Shown: one piece after another, positions 46,779 through 58,175 of the stretch | How the letters are laid out: every line of letters begins with the position of its first letter | How positions within the stretch are numbered: position 1 is the first letter of the stretch | Assembly (NCBI GenBank): GCA_015501075.1 | Contig: JADNYJ010000087.1 | Location: forward strand, 62,001 to 126,000 | DNA from: Gymnopilus junonius | Taxonomy: Eukaryota; Basidiomycota; Agaricomycetes; Agaricales; Galerinaceae | Direction of reading: 5' to 3' | DNA length: 64,000 bases | Notes under the pieces: model-generated | The model's input: only the letters and a program-made list of their open reading frames with translations | Databases searched by the model: none | Told to the model about the DNA's origin: nothing | Made by a program: the position numbers and the translations under genes

Positions 46779-48186
46779 TCAATTTGAGGATGCAGAATCA
46801 CTCTCTCCTTCCACACTGGCAGCTGGTGCCTCAGTTCGAACAGGGTCTAATGTAGAGGGTTGAGATAAGAAAGCCCTACAACCCTTCCATGAGAGACTCA
46901 CTGAAGTAGGGTTGTGCCTGTGCTTCACGCGCAGTAAGGCGTTCTTGGTGATCGTACCGAAGCAGCTTATCCAGGAAATCGATAGCATCATTGGATATAT
47001 ATCTCTGATTCTCTGAAGTGATAAACCTGGTCCATGGCTTCCTTGGATACCTACAGTCATCTGATCAGAGATGGATTTTCCGGAAAAGTAGCGACACAAA
47101 TACCTTCCAAGCAATTCGTCGTACTGGGGGTCAAGACGAATGTGATATTTGTCGATATACGCATACAGCTCATCCGTTCCTAATACTTTGGTGATTTTCA
47201 CGAGCTGGTCATAATTGTCGTGTCCGTGGAAGAAAGGCTCTTTGCGAAAGATCTTTGAAAAGCTCAATCTGACAGATCAAAACAGCGAAGGAGAAAGATC
47301 GTGTACCATCGAGGCAAACATACACCCATAACTCCACATATCAAGACTGTAATCATATTCTTGGAAGTCGACAAGTAGTTCTGGGCCTTTAAAGTATCGC
47401 GAAGCCACGCGAACGTTGTATTCGGTCTTTGGGTGGTAAAACTCAGCCAATCCCCAATCAATCAGGCGGAGCTAAGTAATGCAAAATTGGTTTTAGCTCT
47501 CGATCGGTGATGGAGCACATACTTTACGATGTTCATGGTCAATCATCACATTGTGGGGCTTGACATCCCGGTGCATGATACCCTTTGAATGGCAAAAATC
47601 TAAGGCCTACAGAATGGTCAAGGGCAGTCGAACCGATAAAACCGGGAGACAAACTTTGAGCAGTTCAAGCATATAGAATCGAACATCGAGGTCGGTAAAT
47701 CGTGGATATAAAACCTTGAAGTCGACGTTGTGTACGTATTCAGTGATCAGACTAGGAATCTTGGACGTAGGGTCGCGGACGACATCTAATAGAGCAACGA
47801 CGTTGGGACCTCCGGCGAGATTCTGCAAAATCTTGATTTCTCTCTTGATTTTCTTCTTCTTGACGGGCTTTAAAACCTTGATGATACATTTTTCCTCTGT
47901 CACAACGTTGATACCTTCGAAAACCTAACATCTCGTAAGGTCATTAACACAAGACGATGACAAGGGCCGGGCATACTTCTGAGTACTTTCCGCGTCCAAC
48001 TTTCCGTACGATCTCGTAATGATCTTGGGATCCCCATTGCACCTGCAGATTGTCTAATGTGCGGCTCGTGAAAAGAGCGTGCAGATAAAAGATGACGATC
48101 CTACCATATTCGTACCATGAAGGGCCTAGACGAGCGTTGACGTCGGCATATACACGGGCCACTGACTTTGTCGAGGACCTGCCCAT
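46779..48186 (-). CDS. CKA1: Casein kinase II catalytic alpha subunit
   Basis: Acidophilic Ser/Thr kinase of the CK2 holoenzyme. The reading frame offers [20 protein letters not shown] at 48186; family members usually begin near ARVYADVN, so a slightly later start is possible. Kinase signatures occur in order: [13 protein letters not shown], the Gly-rich loop with its CK2-specific GxGxx[20 protein letters not shown] with the CK2 basic cluster; [32 protein letters not shown], where CK2 has DWG rather than [23 protein letters not shown]; and [15 protein letters not shown]. The C-terminal lobe ([20 protein letters not shown]) leads to a short tail ending SDSASSN. About eight introns. It is divergent from the SET gene with 174 bp between start codons. 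Confidence 0.95.
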
Positions 48187-48360
48187 CAGAGACAGCGGTA
48201 AATGCAGAACGTCGGATGAGGCGTTGCCAACAACAGAGATGAGGAAGGAAGGGGAGATTTTGTTGTTTCCCACGCTGGTTTCCTTTAGTCTGCGGTTGGA
48301 AAGACTTGGGATTGTGCCCGTTCACGGTCCCATTACCACGCAGCCTCTTCATTGAAAAAT

Positions 48361-49035
48361 ATGTCTATAGGTTCCTCCTCGTTCCATGGACTGCCAGTCA
48401 ACAAGAGACATCAAGGGCACAAACCGCCAGCGCACTGGCCGAAGCATTTGAGATATCTTGCTTCATCTGTCTTTCACACATCTGTGTCTACCATCCTCCG
48501 AACGCACATTGGGAGAACACTTGATGCAAATAAGGATTTCTCATACGAGAATGCAAAACATCCCAAGGTAGTTATCCGACCCATAGCAACTGACCTACAT
48601 CCTGCAAAAGGTCAGTTTGGCCTGTTTGCGGCTCAAAGGATCCCGCCAAAAACGCATATTCTTGATTATATCGGTAAGATAATGGACTTGTCCCAGCCAC
48701 TGTTAATTACCAACACTTGTCTGATCGCAGGTGAATTACATTGTGACGACCGTCCAGATTCGAACTATGATCTTTGCCTCTGTCGGTTGCCTGATGGCGT
48801 TAGCGTAGGCATCGACGCAAGCACGATGGGCAATGAGGCTCGGTTTGTAAACGACTACAGAGGTATCCGAGGCAAACCTAATGCAATCTTCTTGGATGGA
48901 AGAACCCCGGCTGGGGAGCTTAGGATGAGCGTATGGTCATCCAGCGAAGACATAAAGAAGGGTGAAGAAATTTTGGTGTCCTATGGCAAGTCTTGGTGGC
49001 GGTCTCGCGTACCGGAAAACATTTTAGAAGCCTGA
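48361..49035 (+). CDS. SET-domain protein
   Basis: The ATG at 48361 opens MSIGSSSFHGLPVNKRHQGH; an in-frame intron, whose retention also leaves the frame open, removes the segment between DYIG and ELHCDDRP. SET motifs are present: GQFGLFAAQRIPPKTHILD at the start of the domain; GVSVGIDASTMGNEARFVND, which corresponds to the NHS/RFxNH region but with RFVND in place of RFINH; and GEEILVSYGKSWW, corresponding to ELxYDYG with SYG in place of DYG. The two motif deviations suggest either a divergent methyltransferase or a SET-fold protein with reduced activity. The target is unknown. Length is about 205-225 residues. It shares its upstream region with CKA1. Confidence 0.75.
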   Translation: MSIGSSSFHGLPVNKRHQGHKPPAHWPKHLRYLASSVFHTSVSTILRTHIGRTLDANKDFSYENAKHPKVVIRPIATDLHPAKGQFGLFAAQRIPPKTHILDYIGKIMDLSQPLLITNTCLIAGELHCDDRPDSNYDLCLCRLPDGVSVGIDASTMGNEARFVNDYRGIRGKPNAIFLDGRTPAGELRMSVWSSSEDIKKGEEILVSYGKSWWRSRVPENILEA

Positions 49036-49550
49036 GGCCTGAAGGTTAAACCGTAATCCTAATTGAGTAAGATTCCTTCTATTTTTCTTTATGCTCGGCC
49101 TCATTTACCGAGAAAGAGATGTTCGCCGCAGGCCACAGTGACCTGAATTAAAGAACACTTGGTCATTTTCTATCATAGATTTTGGTTCGTGACACCACGA
49201 CGTTTTCCAGATCGCAGATTTAGCTGAACTCCACTTGATTGAACTGCTCGACGGTTCCTAGCTCCATATCGACAATTCAAATGTTATACGTGTACCGATT
49301 ACATTTGAAATTAATGCTGATAGGGTTTGAGGGTTCACTAAGGCTGATACTGAGCGTTCCATTAAACCCCGTGGAGAGAGTAAAGGCCCTCTAAACAGAT
49401 TATTTGGAGATTATGCAGGATCTTTCCAGAAAACGGATTCCGCGAAATTCGTTGGGAGGTACCAATGACGGTAAACAAACACAAACACTCTAAGTTTTTC
49501 GGGAATTACGCCTCCCCTGCGTTTTTTCGCGACCGAGCTTGTCATTTCCT
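49036..49550. other. Intergenic stretch, no gene seen
   Basis: About 515 bp between the SET gene and MDJ1, without an ORF of note. It probably holds the SET 3' UTR and the MDJ1 promoter. Confidence 0.45.
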
Positions 49551-51448
49551 ATGCCTGCCCGTGTTCCCGCTAAGGGTTTCTCTACCTTCATAGCTTTCAA
49601 CTCCTGTGCACGCCAAAGCCTCGGCTTACAGTCTCGTTCACTCTGCCATTACCGATCGAAATGTCTTTGCCTGAAACCCTCCCCCACGCCCTCGAAGCGA
49701 GTTCCACACACAGTAGGCTATATCTTGCTTGCCGGGTCGATGTCCTAGCTCACAAGCAGCGCAGCGTCAAATTCATGCTACCAATTCCCGTTCAACCGCA
49801 TCAAAAAATCCTTACGAAGTCTTGGGCGTGAAACCAGATGCAACACCTGCCGAAATCAAGAAAACATACTTTGCAGTACGTGTCGGTTAGTATATTCTTT
49901 ACAAATCTACTCACAAAACAAAGCTTGCCAGAAAATATCATCCTGACACGAACCCAGACAAGAATGCCCGTGACAAGTTTGTGGAAATTCAGGATGCTTA
50001 TGATGTATCTTCTTTCTTTTTCTTGCCAACATTTTTTTTTACTTACAGGTACCTTTAGATCTTGAAAGACGAGACAAAGAGAGCTACCTATGATCAATAT
50101 GGCTCTGCTTCGCAAACCCCTGGTTTCGATCCAAATGCTTTCGCAGGCGCCGGCGGCTTTGGTGCAGGTTTCGGTGGCGGTGCAGCTGGTGGTTTCCCCG
50201 GCTGGGCATTTGGTGGTAGAACGGGTGGAGCGGAGGCCGGGGACTTGTTCGAGCAACTATTTGGAAGTGCGTTTGGTGCTGGACTTGGTGGGAGGGGTCG
50301 ATCCCAGAATGTTCGGGGCGAAAATATCCAAGTCGGTTTGACGATAAATTTCCTCGAAGCTTGTAAAGGGTCAAAGAAGAAAGTTACTATCACGCCTGTT
50401 GCAGACTGCAGTACTTGTTCTGGATCCGGACTCAAGTCCGGCGTTAAAAAGAAAAATTGCTCAGCTTGTGGAGGTAGCGGTACACGGACGTTCGTCCTCG
50501 ACAACGGATTCCAGATGGCAAGTACTTGTAATGCATGTCAAGGGGCGGGACACACAATTCCACGGGGTGGTGAATGTTCGAGCTGTGGAGGTTCAGGGAA
50601 AGTGCGCCTGAAAGAGCAGGTTACTGTTGATATTCCAATGGGTATGTAGTCCCACTGTTGATCTTGTCGCAACTTACTTAGCGTTTCGTTCAGGTGCCGA
50701 GGATGGCATGACGATTCGCATCCCAAATGCTGGCGATGCTCCTCTTGTGGATAAAGGGCCGAGAGGAGACCTTTTCATACGACTTAATGTCGCACCTTCG
50801 TCTATCTTCAAGCGACAAGGTGGTAATTTACACTACCAAGCTCGGATACCATTCCATAGGGCTCTTCTTGGGGGGGTAGTGCGCGTACCCACCCTGGATG
50901 GCGATGTCGACGTCCGCATTCCAGGAGGTACGCAACAAGGAGAAGAGATGGTTCTCAAAGGCCGAGGTGTGCCTTTGTTACATGGCGCTGGCAAAGGAGA
51001 TCTATTTGTGAAATTTAGCCTTCAACTTCCTCGGTAAGCTGCAAACTTTTTGATGTGTTGCTAGATTTAACATAGTCAATAACTATTTCAGATCTTTAAC
51101 CAAACGACAAAGAGAACTCTTAGAAGCTTATGCTGATGATGTTGAGAAAAAACCATCTAGTAGTCAAGCCGGCAAAGACTCAAAAGAACCTCTATCAACT
51201 GACAATGGTAAGGTTTATTTCACTCATCAACCTCCGACATTGGGTGCCTGGTTATCCCAAGGATGGCAGGCCATCCGGGAACGCCTTGGGTTCTAATTTT
51301 CCTAATGGCATGTCTCTTTCGTCGTTGGGACTTACTGATCTCCTCATGTGCTTATTCCCTTTACCTAGATGCATCATCCCCCGATAATGACAAGCAAGAG
51401 AAACAAGGCAGCGATTCGGAAAAAAATGAAAAGAGGGCAACCGGTTAA
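49551..51448 (+). CDS. MDJ1: Mitochondrial DnaJ/Hsp40 co-chaperone
   Basis: Type I J-protein that stimulates mitochondrial Hsp70. The ATG at 49551 starts a basic presequence (MPARVPAKGFSTFIAFNSCA); an intron then leads to RQIHATNSRSTASKN, which resembles processing-site sequence. The J-domain has YEVLGVKPDATPAEIKK and the essential HPD in KYHPDTNPDKN. A Gly/Phe region follows, then four zinc repeats: CSTCSGSG, CSACGGSG, CNACQGAG and CSSCGGSG. The C-terminal substrate-binding domain has MTIRIPNAGDAPLVDKGPRG, DLFIRLNV, GGVVRVPTLDGDVDVRIPGG and KGRGVPLLHG. The last exons give a Lys/Glu-rich tail ending in EKRATG. All domains are intact and the length of about 490 fits. Confidence 0.93.
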
Positions 51449-52213
51449 CGAATAGAATTTATATCACACACTTTCCATGTGCCAAACTTTAAAGTGCATG
51501 TTTCCTAGTTTAATAGCATAGTAATCAATATCCTTATACCGCCACACCTCCGACTTGTGCGAATCCTGCGCTCCAAGTTCGAAATTTCGGTCCTGGAATT
51601 GGTAGAAAATTTGCAAAGACTAAAAGGGGGTGCAGATCGCTTATATGGAAATCATGGGTCGCGATCAACTGTAGATCTACCGGCCCTGGCTTACGACTTG
51701 ACCAAATACCCGGGTCATAACGAGGCTTAACGAAGCCTGTTGACTCTCTGGTCCTTCTCAGCAGCATGGGTTTTCATTGATCTCATACTTCTAACTGCTT
51801 TTATTGATCATGTTCTCTGTGACAGTTCGACAGTCGTGAATCTTCTTTCCCATCAATGACCTTGCTATGAAATCTGTGAATACGTATGTACTTACAGCGT
51901 TTAACTGCCAAGTTGGATCAAGTCTTTCTTTGGTACCATGTTGCCGATCTCATATCTAACGCCTAAATTCGGTCCACAAGATCTCCCATGGAAAGCGTTT
52001 CTCGCCACTTGATCGACTTTAACCCTCTATTCAAACTATGGTGTTTATGGGAAATGCAGTGACTTGTCAATCTCGTTCGGGAATCGCTAGATCTTGCGTT
52101 TCCTCGCCTACCAGTCGTCGACGTATAAAACGAGAGGGGAGATATGTCTTGCAGCATTTTTTACATTTTCTGTTCCAGAAGCTCTCGTTTTTCCTGCTAG
52201 AGCTGTGACTATC
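51449..52213. other. Intergenic stretch with one weak minus-strand ORF
   Basis: About 765 bp. A 78-codon minus-strand ORF (51534-51767) starting MLLRRTRESTGFVKPRYDPG looks weakly protein-like but has no family or supporting neighbour exon. The rest is the MDJ1 3' UTR and the MFS gene promoter. Confidence 0.4.
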
Positions 52214-54787
52214 ATGCTACCAAAACAGACCACCTTTAGCCCCTGTACGCGCACAGACGCGTCATCCCTTGACGAAAAACAGACTTACGGGTCACCCTCT
52301 TCGACGTTGGCACCATCAGACCGTGACTCAGTGTCAAGCATAAAAACAGAATCCACTTCGACCTTCGTTGCAAATGGAATTACCCATAATGAACACCTCT
52401 CAACGGCCCAACTCCTTGCAATTCATATAGGGTCAGCCATGCATGCAGTGGTGATTCACATTCCACTTTATTCTGACCTGCTTTGTGCATCATATAGCGC
52501 GGCATTAACCCTTTTCTTAGCTACCACAGATGCTGTAAGATGTTCCTGTTCAGGTCTGTGTGTATTTAATTGACCTCTAAGATTTCAGACCATTGTATCG
52601 ACAAGCTTGCCCACAATTTCAAGCGATTTGAAGGCCTCCCCCATGCAATACACTTGGGTAGGCGTAGCTTATATGCTCACGCAAACAGCTTTCCAGCCCC
52701 TTTACGGGAGAGTCTCTGATCTCATGGGCCGCAAGGTTTGATTCTTCACTGGTAATTTAATAGAGTCTAAAGGCTTGCATAGAATGTTCTTTATTCGAGC
52801 ATGGCCGTTTTTGCTATTGGCTCTGCCTTGTGTGGTGCGGCAAAGGTGCGTTGGTAGCTTAAAAATGATTTCTTCTAGAATGTATTTTTTTTCACTTTTT
52901 AGTCCATCAACTGGCTTATTGCAGCTCGGGCCCTTGGTGAATTACCCGTTCACCTCACTCACAGTATTTAATATCTTCCTTCATAGCTGGAATAGGCGGC
53001 GGCGGTATTGTCAGTGCCGTATGGGTTATTACGGCTGAAGTTGTCGAAATTCGTCAACGAGCTAAATGGTCCCAAGCTTTGAGTATCACTTGGAGTTGTT
53101 CAGCCGTGGCAGGGCCTTTGATTGGTGGCCTTTTCAGTGGTAAACTTGTTTTATTTGCTTTCCATCCTTTTCTATGCCGACCAACATATAAACTTAGGAA
53201 AAAATGCCAGTCTGATTAGCTGGAGATGGGGATGTACGTTGGTCGACGTGACCTATAAGGTCTGCACTGACGGGATATCTACAGTTTATATCAATCTACC
53301 TGTCTCCCTTTTTGCCCTGGTGGTGCTTGTTGCATCCCTTCGTAACGTACCCTTCAAGGGACCTCCAACTGCCTCGTGGCAGACGTTCTGTAAAAGATTT
53401 GACTTCATTGGGCTGTGAGTTCTATGCTTTTGAATCTCGAGCTTTCTGACCCACCGAACAGTTTGATGTTCATGACTGGCACCAGTTTCGTTATAATCGG
53501 TTTCAGTCTTGCAACGCAAGTTGGGTGTAAGTTCCTTTGTCTTTCTCTCTCCTAGTTGAAATAGCTTGATAACTATTTCAGGGACTAATCCTTTGATACC
53601 ATCGTTGATCACGGTGGGCGCAGCTGTTCTGGTCTGTGGTGGATTCTATGAAAAGCACACCACGAGAGATCGCTTGTTTCCACATACCGTCTTCGCGAAC
53701 ACTACAACAAGTATGTTTTGTATTTTTTGATACTTTCAGCTACTAATTTCACCACAGTTATAATCCTATTGATCTCTTTTTTCCATAATGTCGCCTTCAC
53801 TGCCGGAACATTCTACCTTGCCTTGTTTTTCCAGGTGCGAATCGACGATTGACGCTCCTTATTCCCTATACTGAACTGTTGCCGAATTAGGCGGCTCATG
53901 GATCGAGTCCATTACGATCTGGTCTCGAGCTCCTTCCTTATTCTCTCGGATCGTCGCTGTCATCTATGCCAGTTGCCTGGTTCATTGGATATTGGCAACG
54001 CCGAACCCATGATACGAGCGGCCAAAATTGGATGATCTCGATAGGGCTCCTAATCTCAACTTTAGGTTTTGGTATGCTGACCGATGATTAGGCTTTTCAA
54101 TATATTTATCCCCATTTGTTTTCCCCAGGATTGCTGAATCTCCTTGACGAGGAGGCGGACGTTGTGTCCCAAATTTTATATCCCTTGATTGCTGGCATCG
54201 GCATCGGAATGCTTTTCCACGCCCCGTACCAGGTTTTTACTCGGGCCTTGAAGCCTCATGAAATTGCTACAGGGACGAGCGCATTTTTTCTTGTACGCTT
54301 TACCGGGGCAACCATTGGATTGGTAAAACCATCGCTCTTACTTTTCGCTAAACAGGCTAATGCACCTCTAGGCAATCGCAGGCACAATATTTTATGCACG
54401 GACCTCTGCTCGCTTGCCGCCTGACCTGAAATTCCAGAATTCTCCGTCTTCGATCAACTACGACGCCATAAAATACCTTCCACCTATTCAAAAAGAAGCT
54501 GTTCTCCACACTATATCATCAGCCATTAGGGTACTTTCCCTACCTTTCAATCTTAGAATTGATCTGATCGTTTTGTAGCTTATATGGACGGTATGTGCCC
54601 CGTGTCTGGGCCTCTCATGTTTGGTACCTTCTTCTCCCTTACGGCCCGCCTTATCATTTGCTCACAAACTTATCAGATATCCTTCCTCCTTCAAAAAATG
54701 CCAAGCTCGGACAACGAAGAACCTATGAAACTTCACACGGCTTCAACCACTGAATCGCCGGCAGACAAGGAAATCGAAACGGCCTAA
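52214..54787 (+). CDS. MFS transporter, DHA2-type (14-TM drug:H+ antiporter-like)
   Basis: Plasma-membrane or vacuolar multidrug/proton antiporter by family. The N terminus (MLPKQTTFSPCTRTDASSLD, about 75 residues) is polar and Ser-rich. Then come ALTLFLATTDATIVSTSLPT (TM1), AYMLTQTAFQPLYGRVSDLM and GRK, the MFS motif A between TM2 and TM3, NWLIAARALAGIGGGGIVS (TM4 with a GG cluster), RAKWSQALSITWSCSAVAGP, GGLF, FYINLPVSLFALVVLVASL and a further series of hydrophobic helices to GIGIGMLFHAPYQVF and FLVRFTGATIGLAI. The C terminus is acidic (SPADKEIETA). Many small introns; the last (about 54630-54680) restores the frame after CLGLSCL. The substrate is not predictable. Confidence 0.85.
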
Positions 54788-55324
54788 TTTTGAAAGGCAG
54801 ACAAGTTCAATACAAAAAATCGTCATCCGCGTGGAGAACATCTCTCACTGAATCCAGGATCATTTACACGACATCGCACCTTGGGAATGGGTACATAGCC
54901 ACTTTCTGTATGGATGACACATCCATACCTGTACTCATTAACTCGATGATTGTAAACAATATGCTGTATAGCCCATTTTACTGTGGTGGTTTGTGTATGA
55001 ATTTTTAGAAGTTTTGCCAAGAATATTGCTGTCATTTCATCTCTCTCTTGCTATCGTACGTTCGTTATGAGCATTCTCATAGTATTGGTTCTAGTATCTA
55101 ACCAAAAGGAGTCGTTGACGTTCAACGAAGCACGGAGACCACTTGAGTTCCAATTCGAAAAAAAGGATGACCATCTGCCCTTCTGCCCGATTGTTTTCGC
55201 GTTTTATCAACGGTTAAGCTAGTTAGTTCAGACCCTATATACGTGTTGTGTAGGCCAGTGCAAGGCATGGCAGATACGAGTCCTGGTCGTCCAAAGTAAG
55301 CCAGACACATCTTTCCAGGACGCA

Positions 55325-55960
55325 TCACTGGTGCTCCAATGTGTAGAAAGCCGCGCACGCCAGTCTACCATTAACCTTTTCAATATTCTCAATGATGTCA
55401 CACGATCCATGGTCTGCCATCAAGCCGTCATTTAACAATCCATCGTAATACCAGAAGTGATTGTTGGGAGCGATGATAGCAGCGGTGAAGTGGGCACGGC
55501 CAAAGTACACAATTCCTGCTAGATTATAGATACACGTGTCATTACCTATGCGAAGTCTCAGACATCGATTCACTTCAACGGACCGATTGATAGAAACGTC
55601 CACCACAAGAACAGGTGGAGAATAGACCATAGATCTGCGAAATACGCGGATACTGCTGCAGGTCGGACATAACGGGATAGATCGTGTACTAGACAGATGA
55701 GAGTGATTGATATGATCATTGACGCTTTGATACGGATGGTACATAATCGATAAACAAGAGAATGTGTCCCTTAATGGGAAGTTATGGCCATTGCCACACT
55801 CGTAGAATTCGCGGAAGGTAAGCTTATTGATCATGAACACCTCTTGGAGCACCCTCTCCAAGGATGCATACCTGCCATACCCCATACGCGCAGGGTCAAT
55901 AGCATGGAGATCTTGTCTGATGCTGTCGCGAACAACAAGAAGGAAATTCACAGACACCAA
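55325..55960 (-). pseudogene. USP-like C-terminal fragment, probably truncated
   Basis: A single 211-codon minus-strand frame. It contains a Zn-binding-like arrangement ECGNGHNFPLRDTFSC and LCPTCSS, typical of the fingers region of ubiquitin-specific proteases, followed by VLVVDVSINRSVEVNRCL and NLAGIVYFGRAHFTAAIIAP, then NHFWYYDGLLNDG. HFTA with a downstream FWYYDG resembles the catalytic His box of USP-like enzymes. The catalytic Cys box that should lie upstream (around 55960-56700) was not found in any frame. It matches, as I recall it, an expanded Agaricomycete family of unassigned USP-like proteins often found among transposon remnants. It is likely a relic, but an undetected 5' exon cannot be excluded. 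Confidence 0.4.
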
Positions 55961-58175
55961 GTCGAGCTACGCTCGACAGAGTATCAAGAATCCCATTCAA
56001 GTTTGAACGAGACACGACCGAACTTTGTACGATCTTCATTAAAACAAAGGGTCCACGGACGGAAGACCGACTACAGACAATGTAAACTACACGCCACGGA
56101 CTCGCCACGGAATGAGCAGGGGGGAAAACCGAACGCAAATGAACGCTTTCCAATACGGGAATTGGAAGAAGCAATAAATCATGGATCGGAAAAAGAAGAA
56201 AGAAAGAAGCAAAACTTGCATGATCATCAACCTTGGCGCAGACAATATATGAACGTCAAGCCAGAAAGTATGCAGTCGTATTCTTGACTCCAGAAACCCA
56301 GGCCAACAACCCTCCTCTATAGACTGTCACCTAAAAACAATGAACGAGGAACCCATGAAGCCGGATACGAGTGATCAAGGGAGCGGACCAAAAAAAGGGC
56401 TCACAAACGAGACGATTAAGGCCGCCCTTCAAAGACTGGACATGGCGGGCATAGAGTGGCGACCCCAACGCATAAACCGACGCAAACCAAGCCAAAGGTA
56501 AGCAAAGATCATGGCAAGACATACGAGAGGGGACTGAAGATGCTACAGGATAAGAGACAGTCGATACAAACACAAGGTGTTAGATATGAACAAGATAAAG
56601 GAGCAGAGTTGAGGACGAAGAGAAGGAGAAAAACCCAACGTAATAACCAATAGGATTTCGGAAACAAACAAACACATGTGCTGGGAGCATCAGGCACGTG
56701 CAGAACCCAAAAATAGCAGACGTCTCCACGAAGTACGATTTAGACACACCCATCAAGCAGCTATGATAGTGCTACAATACAAAGTAAACTGTCAATAATA
56801 TGTATGCGGGACATAGCACGCTCGCTGGACAAGACAAAAAACCAAGACACCGGACAATAACGTACGAAAGAGAGATCGCAGGAGATTCATAGCACAGAAA
56901 AAGAATATAAATATAGATCTGATGGCATCAAAGAAGTAAGCACGGCAGTCTCCGTGACATTTAGCGTAACGCAAGAGGAGCAGAACGTCCACCGTATAAG
57001 AACGATTCCTTCCCTTAGGGTCAGGACTCGTAATCTGTTTATGGGCTTCAGTTTTCGGTTATTATGAAAACCAAGCGGTAATACCAATTGAGGTCAAAAA
57101 TATTCAGATCCGAAAACCGATGGGACTCAGGGTTGCGATCAGGCTTGCCATCAAGTTATCCAATAATGATGTTGTATCTGGCTATAGGTTAGCCTTTGAG
57201 TTTCGAGTGTTTTTGGAAACAATATGTCACGAAACCAGTGCGGTTATGGATGACTCTGCGTTCCTTGCTCATGTGGCCTCATATAAGATAATTATATCTC
57301 GACGGACCTATGGAGTCGAACTAGAGGGCAAACATCTTTTCATTTGAGCATAGGGGCAAGAAAATGTCCTAGTAAACCGGGTCAGTATTAAGCCGCTTGT
57401 CCTGTGTGCTACTAGAGTTGCAATAAAGTTAGTCGAGCCTGAAAGTGAAGGAGTTCGCAACGGTTATTAATTGATCAAGAACGCGTGTACCCCTTGTGAA
57501 GGCAGGCAAATTGTGTGAGCGTCTTCTAAGGACCGTAAGGCCGAACATGTGCAGCAGACCTCGTTTTGGAGCATGATTTGAAGACTTTTACATGTATCGG
57601 TCAATCAAAATGTCAAAAGAAAGGTGTCATTGACCACGACTACTCCTGGAATGAACTTTCCATGTGATCATTGATCATCTGGAAACGGAAGACGGTGACC
57701 CATAATTGAAGCTGGAAAACTTAAGAGTCCATGCGTAAAAGATCGCCTTGCAGTTACTTGTTCAGCGAGACGGCCCAGTCATGATGAAAAGTGTCCTGTT
57801 ACCAAGAGGCTGAAATGAACATTATTAAAGATTGGTCGGTTAGGCTCAGTGAGAACGAAAGAACTTCCACATACTAGCATGACAAGTTCGGGGCCTGGGC
57901 CTGAGAGATGGAGAGGCCGAATAAGGCGGATACCTTTGAACGAAGGGAGTATTCATGAAAACGCGGTTCTTCCAGGACGAACTACACCGAAAGGGTTAAG
58001 AATAAATTAAGATGCCTAAAGGCATGTCATAAGGATGTTCCACAACGAGTGTTATTCAGAACAGCGTGTGGCGTATAGAAAGGTGTCACGCCCACTTGAG
58101 GCTCAAGTCGAGTAAGCTCCGGAGTCCGTTGCTAGAACTTAAATTCCTAGAGCATCATTGCCAGTGACTGAGGCA
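55961..58175. other. Gene-poor stretch, no recognised gene
   Basis: About 2.2 kb next to the USP-like fragment. ORFs (the longest is 167 codons, plus strand, ending 56287) overlap each other on both strands without motifs. The sequence from about 56050 to 57100 is purine-rich with many AGA/AAG runs. I see no terminal repeats or transposase, so an old degenerate element is possible but not shown. Confidence 0.4.

Noticed and set aside
55784..56287. 167-codon plus-strand ORF
   Set aside because: Antisense to the USP-like frame, polar Lys/Glu/His-rich, no domain.
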